DNA from: Prevotella sp.
GTDB taxonomy: Bacteria; Bacteroidota; Bacteroidia; Bacteroidales; Bacteroidaceae
Assembly: GCA_022511075.1 (NCBI GenBank)
Contig: JAFLSE010000003.1
Coordinates: 60,634 to 124,633, forward strand
Reading direction: 5' to 3'
Length of the DNA stretch: 64,000 nucleotides
Below, one piece after another: positions 58,269 to 64,000 of this stretch. Numbering within the stretch: position 1 is the stretch's first letter; every line of letters begins with the position of its first letter. The notes beneath the pieces are model-generated. The model did no database searches, was not told where the DNA came from, and saw only the letters and a list, made by a program, of their open reading frames with translations. The position numbers and the translations under genes were made by a program.

Positions 58269-59107
58269 AAAAGACATATATAATATTATTGGGATTGGCG
58301 TTGGGCATTTGCAGTGCTTGGGCGCAAAAGAAAATAACTATACTTCACACAAACGACACGCACTCGTGTGTGTTGCCAGTGAAAGAGCACGTTGATGATA
58401 CATTGGTGGCTGGCAGAGGCGGATTCGTGCGCCGCATTGCAATGCTGAAAGAAGAGAGGGCGAAGACTCCGAATATGCTGTTGTTTGACAGCGGTGACTT
58501 TTCGCAGGGCTCTGGCTATTACACACTGTTCAAGGGTGACGTGGAAGTGGGGCTGATGAACATGATGGGATATACTGCTGCAACCATCGGCAACCATGAG
58601 TTTGACTACGGACTTGAAAACATGGCACGCTTGTTTGAGGAGGCGAATTTCCCGATAGTATGTGCTAACTACGACTTCAGTGCCACGATACTTAAGGACT
58701 TGGTGAAGCCATACATTGTGGTGCGTCACGAAGGGCTGAAAATAGGAGTGTTTGGACTTGGTGCAAAGCTGAGCGGACTGGTGTCGGAGAAGAATGTAAA
58801 GGGCGTGAAATATCTCGACCCGATAGCTGTGTCGAATGATGTGGTAAAGACATTGCGCGAGAAAGAGAAATGTGACCTTGTGATATGCCTTTCGCATCTT
58901 GGCTGGAAACTGTTCAATGACATTGATGACAATCAACTGGTGGCAGCCGTGGGTGGTATAGACCTCGTGTTAGGAGGACACTCCCACACATATATGAATG
59001 AACTGGAATACGTAAAAGACCCACAAGGCAAGAACGTGCCTGTTGACCAGAACGGCAAGCACGGCATATTCATAGGAAAGATTGAGCTGGAACTTAAGAA
59101 GAAGTAA
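58265..59107 (+). CDS. 5'-nucleotidase metallophosphatase domain protein
   Basis: 280 residues. Signal peptide (MKKTYIILLGLALGICSAWAQ) without a lipobox. Metallophosphoesterase motifs: ITILHTNDTHSCVLPV (D, H), LLFDSGDFSQGSG (D), ATIGNHEFDYG (N, H), VICLSHLGW (H), VLGGHSHTY (H-x-H). It is the N-terminal half of a UshA-type nucleotidase and stops where the C-terminal domain would begin. It overlaps the upstream gene by ATGA. Confidence 0.95.
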   Translation: MKKTYIILLGLALGICSAWAQKKITILHTNDTHSCVLPVKEHVDDTLVAGRGGFVRRIAMLKEERAKTPNMLLFDSGDFSQGSGYYTLFKGDVEVGLMNMMGYTAATIGNHEFDYGLENMARLFEEANFPIVCANYDFSATILKDLVKPYIVVRHEGLKIGVFGLGAKLSGLVSEKNVKGVKYLDPIAVSNDVVKTLREKEKCDLVICLSHLGWKLFNDIDDNQLVAAVGGIDLVLGGHSHTYMNELEYVKDPQGKNVPVDQNGKHGIFIGKIELELKKK

Positions 59108-59203
59108 AAACGCCTTTCATCTTACGTGAAGCCATACCATAATGGGTGAGAATGAAAATAGGATAGAATAAAGGAGGCAAAGTAAAAATACTTAAACAAA
59201 AGT

Positions 59204-59234
59204 TTTGTCCTTTATATTATTATGTGTAACTTTG
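59204..59234 (+). promoter_or_regulatory. Promoter of the CoA-transferase operon
   Basis: TTTG (59204-59207) and TAACTTTG (59227-59234), 19 bp apart, 43 bases before the start codon. Confidence 0.8.
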
Positions 59235-59277
59235 CAGCCGAATTTTGAAAACACAATAAATATTTATTAAGGATAAT

Positions 59278-60783
59278 ATGGCATACAAGCGTATTTCGGC
59301 TGCGGAAGCGGCAGCAATGATTAAAAACGGAGAGAACCTTGCGCTCAGCGGTTTCACTCCGTCGGGAGCGGCAAAAGCCACTACCAAAGAGTTGGCAAAG
59401 ATAGCGGTGGCAGAGCATGAGGCTGGTCGTCCGTTCAAGGTTGGACTTTTCACGGGTGCATCAACAGGACAGAGCACCGACGGTGACTTGGCTAATGCCG
59501 AGGCAATAAAATATCGCGCTCCCTATACAACAAACGGCGACTTCCGCAAGCATGTGAATGCAGGTGAGATAGCATACAACGACATTCACCTCAGCCAAAT
59601 GGCACAGGAATTGCGTTACGGCTTTATGGGCGAGGTTGACTGGGCTATACTTGAGGTCTGCGACCTTGAGGAAGGCGAGACTACTTGTCGTGCATACCTT
59701 ACTTCGGCAGGCGGTATCAGTCCTACGGCAGCACGCTTAGCAAAGCACGTGATACTTGAGCATAACACTTTCCATAGTACCGGCGCAAAATATCTGCACG
59801 ATGTATATGAGTTGCAGGATCCACCATATCGTCAGCCAATTCCTATAACAAAGGTGAGCGACCGTATTGGTACTCCTTACGTTGAGATAGATGCAAAGAA
59901 GATTGTGGGTGTGGTGGAATGCCATATTCCCGACGAGGCTCGTGCCTTCAAGGACCTCGACCCTATAACGACACAGATAGGTAACAACGTGGCTGCGTTC
60001 TTCCTGAGCGACATGAAACGCGGCATCATTCCGCAGTCGTTCCTGCCATTGCAGAGCGGTGTGGGTACAACAGCCAACGCCATCCTTGCTGCATTGAGCC
60101 ACAATCCCGAAATACCTAACTTCAACATCTTTACGGAGGTGTTGCAGGATGCTGTGGTAGACATGATGCTCGAAGGTCGCGTGATAGACGCATCTTCATG
60201 CTCACTCACAGTGACCAACGACTCGCTGATGAAGGTTTACGACAACATCGACTACTTCAAGCAGCACCTTACACTGCGTCCAAGTGAACTTTCAAACTCT
60301 CCCGAACTTATCCGCCGTCTTGGTGTGATAGCCATTAACACTGCGATTGAGGTTGATATCTACGGAAACGCAAACTCAACACACATCAGCGGTACAAAGA
60401 TGATGAACGGCATCGGCGGCTCGGGCGATTTCGAGCGCAACGCATACATTTCGGTATTCACCTGTCCATCAACGGCAAAGGGAGGACTTATCAGTTCTAT
60501 TGTACCTATGGTGAGCCACCACGACCACACGGAGCACGACGTGAACGTAATAGTTACGGAGCAGGGTATTGCCGACCTTCGTGGCAAGAGTCCGATGCAG
60601 CGTGCGCAGTGCATAATAGAGAATTGTGCCCACCCAGACTACAAGCAACTGTTGTGGGACTACCTCAAGATAGCAAAGGGCGGTCAGACACACCACTGCC
60701 TGCCAGCCGCATTTGCATTCCACGACACTCTTGCACGCAAGGGCGACATGCGTCTCACCGACTTTGCCGAGTACGTAAAGTAA
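59278..60783 (+). CDS. Succinyl-CoA:acetate CoA-transferase (acetyl-CoA hydrolase/transferase family)
   Basis: 501 residues. FTPSGAAKATTKELAKIAV at the N-terminus, LPLQSGVGTTANAILAAL, the catalytic Glu in NIFTEVLQDAVVDMM, and GNANSTHISGTKMMNGIGG, SGDFERNAYISVF near the end. These are the marks of the class I CoA-transferase group of succinate CoA transferases. In Bacteroidales it would join acetate and succinate fermentation, saving CoA-thioester energy. Transcribed with a GtrA-like and a hydrolase gene. Confidence 0.93.
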   Translation: MAYKRISAAEAAAMIKNGENLALSGFTPSGAAKATTKELAKIAVAEHEAGRPFKVGLFTGASTGQSTDGDLANAEAIKYRAPYTTNGDFRKHVNAGEIAYNDIHLSQMAQELRYGFMGEVDWAILEVCDLEEGETTCRAYLTSAGGISPTAARLAKHVILEHNTFHSTGAKYLHDVYELQDPPYRQPIPITKVSDRIGTPYVEIDAKKIVGVVECHIPDEARAFKDLDPITTQIGNNVAAFFLSDMKRGIIPQSFLPLQSGVGTTANAILAALSHNPEIPNFNIFTEVLQDAVVDMMLEGRVIDASSCSLTVTNDSLMKVYDNIDYFKQHLTLRPSELSNSPELIRRLGVIAINTAIEVDIYGNANSTHISGTKMMNGIGGSGDFERNAYISVFTCPSTAKGGLISSIVPMVSHHDHTEHDVNVIVTEQGIADLRGKSPMQRAQCIIENCAHPDYKQLLWDYLKIAKGGQTHHCLPAAFAFHDTLARKGDMRLTDFAEYVK

Positions 60784-60790
60784 CGTGTTG

Positions 60791-61180
60791 ATGAATAAGG
60801 ACACAAAAGGGCAAATACTGCGTTTTGTGATTGTAGGCGTTATAGCCACTGCAATCCAATACGCAGTATATTTTTTGATGCAGCAGGTGCTTCGTGGTAC
60901 TTTCTGGCTCAATGTCGATATGACGGTGGGCTATATTGTCAGTTTCGTCTGCAATTTCTACCTTACCACATATTTCACTTTCGGCAGTAAGGCTTCTGTA
61001 AAGAAGGCAGCAGGTTTCGGTATGAGCCATCTTGTGAACTACTGCCTTCAGATGGGGCTTTTCAATCTTTTCTCGCTGCTTGGTGTACACCACCTTGTTG
61101 CGCCGATTCTTGCAATGTTTTTTGCCGTGCCCGTGAATTTCCTTATTCTCCATTATGTATATAAAAAGAAGAAGGCATGA
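60791..61180 (+). CDS. GtrA-family membrane protein
   Basis: 129 residues from the ATG at 60791; a GTG at 60785 is possible. Four membrane helices (ILRFVIVGVIATAIQYAVYFLM, NVDMTVGYIVSFVCNFYLTTYF, then two more) with the GtrA motif RFVIVGVIATAIQ and NFYLTTYFTFG. GtrA proteins are proposed to flip or hand over polyprenyl-linked sugars. Its end overlaps the hydrolase start by four bases. Confidence 0.9.
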   Translation: MNKDTKGQILRFVIVGVIATAIQYAVYFLMQQVLRGTFWLNVDMTVGYIVSFVCNFYLTTYFTFGSKASVKKAAGFGMSHLVNYCLQMGLFNLFSLLGVHHLVAPILAMFFAVPVNFLILHYVYKKKKA

Positions 61181-62139
61181 AGAAAGTCATTCGCATTGTT
61201 GCCGTCGTTTTGGTTGTGCTCGTAATAGCAGTGCCTATATGCTCGTATTTCCTGTTAAATCACGCCTTGCTTACCAATAAAGGTGCGGCTAAACTTGCAA
61301 ACACCGATTCATATCTGCAAAAAAACTATCCCGTGGTTGCCCAATGGAAAGACAGTCTGCAAAGGGTAGGAGCGCTTCGTGATACGTTTATAGTGGCTGA
61401 CGACGGGGCAAGGCTTCACGCATATTATGTAAGGGCAGCATCGCCCACCACCCATACTGCCGTGGTGGTACACGGATATACCGACAACGCCTTGTATTGG
61501 CTGCCCATTGGCTATATGTACTCACACGACCTCGGCTATAACATATTGCTGCCCGACCTGCGTTTTGCAGGGCAAAGCGAGGGCACGCATATTCAGATGG
61601 GGTGGTTTGACAGGCTCGATGTGTTGCGATGGATAGGTGTTGCCGACAATATGTTTGGCAACGACTTGCAGATTGTGGTGCATGGCATATCAATGGGTGC
61701 AGCAACCACAATGATGCTTTCGGGCGAGAAAACACCTGCCACCGTGCGTTGCTTTGTGGAGGACTGCGGCTATAGCAGTGTGTGGGACGAGTTCGAAAAA
61801 GAGTTGCACGTCATGCATCTGCCGTCGTTTCCGCTTCTCAACTGCGCATCGGCAATGTGCAATTTGCGCTATGGATGGTCTTTCTCCGAGGCAAGCAGCG
61901 TCAACCAGTTGAAGAAGTGCCGCAAGCCAATGCTTTTTATTCATGGTGACAACGACACATACGTTCCCTTCAGTATGCTACAAAAGGTCTACGATGCAAA
62001 ACCTGCACCCAAGGAAATGTGGGTGGCTCACGGATCTGTACACGCCCTTGCATATCACGACCACACAGCCGAATACACAAAGGTGGTTGCAACCTTTGTC
62101 GGCAAGTACATTAAAAAACGACGTGTTTGCTATGAGTAA
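61177..62139 (+). CDS. Membrane-anchored alpha/beta hydrolase
   Basis: 320 residues. An N-terminal hydrophobic helix (IRIVAVVLVVLVIAVPICSYFLL) anchors it, catalytic part outside. Alpha/beta-hydrolase features: TAVVVHGYTDNALYW (oxyanion region), nucleophile Ser in VVHGISMGAATTM, Asp in MLFIHGDNDTYVPF, and a His near AHGSVHALAYHDH. It resembles the BEM46/YqkD-type serine hydrolases. Substrate unknown. Confidence 0.9.
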   Translation: MKKVIRIVAVVLVVLVIAVPICSYFLLNHALLTNKGAAKLANTDSYLQKNYPVVAQWKDSLQRVGALRDTFIVADDGARLHAYYVRAASPTTHTAVVVHGYTDNALYWLPIGYMYSHDLGYNILLPDLRFAGQSEGTHIQMGWFDRLDVLRWIGVADNMFGNDLQIVVHGISMGAATTMMLSGEKTPATVRCFVEDCGYSSVWDEFEKELHVMHLPSFPLLNCASAMCNLRYGWSFSEASSVNQLKKCRKPMLFIHGDNDTYVPFSMLQKVYDAKPAPKEMWVAHGSVHALAYHDHTAEYTKVVATFVGKYIKKRRVCYE

Positions 62140-62225
62140 ATGCCGCAAACACTCGGAGAGAATGCGTGAAACTCCTAAAAGTTGTTAATCTTTTGTGACT
62201 TTTAAAGCTTTTCTTGTCATAAAAC

Positions 62226-62256
62226 TTGGTTGTTCCAAATAAAAGCAGTACTTTTG
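62226..62256 (+). promoter_or_regulatory. Promoter of the AbiF RNA and gene
   Basis: TTG (62226-62228) and TACTTTTG (62249-62256), 20 bp apart; the expected start near 62263 is at the edge of the structured RNA. Confidence 0.65.
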
Positions 62257-62263
62257 TAACGAT

Positions 62264-62315
62264 AGAATCCGCCACGCTTCCCGAAGACCAGCGAACCAGG
62301 GCGGGTCTTTTACTT
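62264..62315 (+). ncRNA. Structured RNA preceding the AbiF gene (candidate antitoxin)
   Basis: The 52 bases after the promoter fold simply: CCGCC (62269-62273) with GGCGG (from about 62299) outside, and CGCT with AGCG inside around a loop TCCCGAAGACC. Closing GGGCGGG is followed by TCTTTTAC, as in a short terminated RNA. Abi_2/AbiF HEPN ribonucleases are known to be paired with small structured RNAs that act as antitoxins. The fold is seen; the function is transferred. Confidence 0.65.
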
Positions 62316-62323
62316 TAAACACT

Positions 62324-63244
62324 ATGAATATCTATACAAAACAACCGTTAAGCATTTCCGACCAAATTGCAAACCTACGTCGACTTGGTCTGATTATTGC
62401 TGACGAAGCCTTTGCTGAAAAAATATTAGGAGAGGTAAGTTATTTCCGTCTTGCTGCTTATCTGCGTCCAATGGAGGCAGACAAAAGAACTCACCAATTC
62501 AAACCAGATTCGACATTTGAGAACGCCGTTTCTCTTTATGAATTCGACAATACTTTGCGTCAATATCTTTTTGCAGCCATACAACGTATTGAGGTTGCAC
62601 TGCGGTCAAAAATTATACAACATTTCTCAATGAAATATGGCGCATTTTGGTTTATGGAAATGTCTCTTCACATAAATGAACACCGTTTTCTTGAAAATCT
62701 TAGTTTTCTTGATAAGGAGTTGCAGCGCTCAAAAGAGGATTTTATCAGGGAACATTTTTGTAAGTATGACAAACCTGAGTTTCCACCTGCTTGGAAAACT
62801 CTTGAATTGGCTTCCCTTGGTACACTTTCCAAACTCTATTATAACTTTGCCGACAAAAAGGTAAAGAAATGTATTGCACGCGAGTTTAACCTACCGCATC
62901 ACGAAGTTTTAGAAAGTTGGATGCGTAGCCTTGCTGCTCTACGAAACCATTGTGCTCATCATTCCCGTCTTTGGAATCGTCGTCTAAACGCCACTCCACA
63001 GATGAATATGCGTATGCGTGGTCATTGGATAGCCAATCATCAAGTTGATGCCAACAAGTTGTATGCTGTGCTTTGTTGCATTGCATACTGGCTTGATGCA
63101 ATGAAATATGGAGATGATTTCAAGTTCTGTATTTTCCAACTTCTCCATGCTTATCCATCCGTTGATACGGCAGCTATGGGATTCCCGAAAGGCTGGGAAA
63201 AAGAACAATTATGGGAATCAATAAAGAGCACTATAATTTTTTAG
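62324..63244 (+). CDS. AbiF/Abi_2-family HEPN protein
   Basis: 306 residues. Abi_2 signatures: QPLSISDQIANLRRLGLII, EVSYFRLAAYLRPM, TLRQYLFAAIQRIEVALRSKI. The HEPN active site is R207-N-H-C-A-H212 in LAALRNHCAHHSRLWNRRL, fitting the R-x4-H rule of RNA-cleaving HEPN domains. The family acts in abortive infection and is regarded as a relative of the ancestor of Cas13. A short structured RNA stands between its promoter and start codon. Apparently intact. Confidence 0.92.
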   Translation: MNIYTKQPLSISDQIANLRRLGLIIADEAFAEKILGEVSYFRLAAYLRPMEADKRTHQFKPDSTFENAVSLYEFDNTLRQYLFAAIQRIEVALRSKIIQHFSMKYGAFWFMEMSLHINEHRFLENLSFLDKELQRSKEDFIREHFCKYDKPEFPPAWKTLELASLGTLSKLYYNFADKKVKKCIAREFNLPHHEVLESWMRSLAALRNHCAHHSRLWNRRLNATPQMNMRMRGHWIANHQVDANKLYAVLCCIAYWLDAMKYGDDFKFCIFQLLHAYPSVDTAAMGFPKGWEKEQLWESIKSTIIF

Positions 63245-63345
63245 TGTACCGCGTACTTGCTGAAAATCTTTCCATATTCAATTATTTTTCGGCTTTTATG
63301 CACGAAATTAAGAAAAAAGTATTAATTTTGCAGCCACAAAAGATT

Positions 63346-63420
63346 GCCCTGATAGTTAAATGGATATAACAAGGCTCTCCTAAAGCTTAGTTCCGAGTTC
63401 GATTCTCGGTCGGGGTACCA
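63346..63420 (+). tRNA. tRNA-Arg (CCT anticodon), CCA encoded
   Basis: 72 nt plus encoded CCA (63418-63420). Acceptor GCCCTGA/TCGGGGT with G-U pairs, D-stem GTTA/TAAC, anticodon stem AGGCT/AGCTT with loop CTCCTAA, T-arm CCGAGTTCGATTCTCGG. A TAATTTTG box (63323-63330) precedes it. The encoded CCA is unlike the other tRNAs in this window. Confidence 0.88.
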
Positions 63421-63611
63421 ACAACAAGAAAACAAAAGAAAACAGAAGAAACCAAAACAATTGATGTGATGAAAATCAATCAGTTACAATAATTTTTCAT
63501 TTTTATCTATTTTCCAAATTTATCTAAGTTCAAGATAGAAGTGCAAATTATGCAGTAGTTTTATGTTGGTATAAAAACCATGAAAAACACTGCGTAGGTT
63601 TGCCTTAGCGG

Positions 63612-63632
63612 CAGGAGGGGCAAAGCCTCCTG
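63612..63632. repeat. Hairpin inside the IS30 left end
   Basis: CAGGAGG / CCTCCTG with a seven-base loop, a perfect stem. No T-run; probably part of the insertion sequence's 5' region. Confidence 0.6.
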
Positions 63633-63681
63633 AGAGCGGAACACGAAAAGCGAAAACAACAGGCAATGTAAGAAACAGAAA

Positions 63682-63703
63682 GGAGGAGAGTAAAATCTCC
63701 TCC
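63682..63703. repeat. Second hairpin of the IS30 left end
   Basis: GGAGGAGA / TCTCCTCC with a six-base loop GTAAAA. It stands just ahead of the transposase start, where such stems commonly block outside read-through. Confidence 0.6.
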
Positions 63704-63727
63704 AGATTAGTTAACTTTGCATTGCTT

Positions 63728-64000
63728 ATGTACAAACAACTAACCTCGGAGCAAAGGTACACAAATTCCGTGTTATTACAAAGGAAGTGTACGAGAAAAG
63801 AGATAGCGCAGGCTATCGGAGTGAGTAATTCCACCATTACGCGCGAGCTCAGGCGCAACTCCAGCCCGCGTGGAGTATACAAATGGGACAAAGCTCAGCG
63901 ACAGGCTGACAAACGCAGGCATAAGTCCCCAGGCAACCGCTCTGTCAAACCCTATGTCCGCAGCATGGCAATAGAGTTGCTGAAGCGTGAGCAGTGGTCT
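63728..64000 (+). mobile_element. IS30-family transposase, N-terminal part
   Basis: 91 codons from the ATG at 63728, cut by the window edge. MYKQLTSEQRYTNSVLLQRK, then EIAQAIGVSNSTITRELRRN (helix-turn-helix) and SPRGVYKWDKAQRQADKRR match the IS30 transposase N-terminus. The DDE core is outside the window, so integrity is unknown. Confidence 0.9.

Larger units (their letters stand above)
63421..63727. other. Interval between tRNA-Arg and the IS30 transposase
   Basis: 307 bases. It contains two hairpins listed separately (63612-63632; 63682-63703) and a TAACTTTG box (63712-63719) nine bases before the transposase start. The left inverted repeat of the IS is presumably here, but I cannot define it without the right end. 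Confidence 0.6.

Noticed and set aside
63520..63891. 123-codon minus-strand ORF
   Set aside because: Antisense to the IS30 transposase start and includes its hairpins.

Overview
The window is a chromosomal segment from a Bacteroidales bacterium, most likely a Prevotella/Segatella relative. The evidence is the -33 TTTG / -7 TAnnTTTG promoters before most operons, a tmRNA tag ending GENNYALAA, a dcw cluster without murF and ddl, and the gene order rpsU-xerC-hpf-tRNAs-tuf-secE-nusG-rplKAJL-rpoBC. The species cannot be named from the sequence alone.

Positions 1-7300 form a decayed defence region, almost all on the minus strand. It holds three tandem YhcG/DUF1016 nuclease genes: one cut by the window edge, one intact, and one with its nuclease core deleted. 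Next come a type II-C CRISPR relic (two 47-bp repeats around one spacer, cas2, a cas1 fragment, no cas9), an unknown plus-strand gene, broken dndC and dndD remnants of a phosphorothioation system, and an intact dinD. Three of these units share a similar upstream element. Between dinD and rpoC lie a large palindrome and a 22-bp tandem repeat.

Positions 7900-22600 (minus strand) hold the transcription and translation block: rpoC, rpoB, rplL, rplJ, rplA, rplK, nusG, secE, tRNA-Trp, tuf, four tRNAs, hpf, xerC and rpsU. Positions 22898-28630 (plus strand) hold carB, argS and an RNase H-fold gene. Positions 28807-44395 hold the division and cell-wall cluster: mraZ, rsmH, ftsL-like, ftsI, murE, mraY, murD, ftsW, murG, murC, ftsQ, ftsA, ftsZ, with a MraZ-type operator in front and a strong terminator behind.

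Positions 45012-50820 are the most unusual part. Seven closely packed plus-strand genes encode a small PD-(D/E)XK-like protein, a repeat protein with a C-terminal membrane hairpin, an EssC/EccC-like ATPase with one complete P-loop, two short helical proteins with a WQDK turn resembling WXG100 (ESAT-6-like) proteins, a coiled-coil protein between them, and a SprT-like zinc protease. It looks like a type VII secretion-like machine in a Gram-negative genome, and I do not recognise it as a described system. A structured non-coding region lies just upstream.

Positions 51153-62139 are mostly housekeeping: recO, tRNA-Glu, rpsT, gyrB, an AraC regulator, an iron-type alcohol dehydrogenase, ssrA, a 5'-nucleotidase split into two genes in reversed domain order, a succinyl-CoA:acetate CoA-transferase, a GtrA-like protein and an alpha/beta hydrolase. 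The right end holds an AbiF/Abi_2 HEPN gene with a structured upstream RNA, a tRNA-Arg, and the start of an IS30-family transposase.
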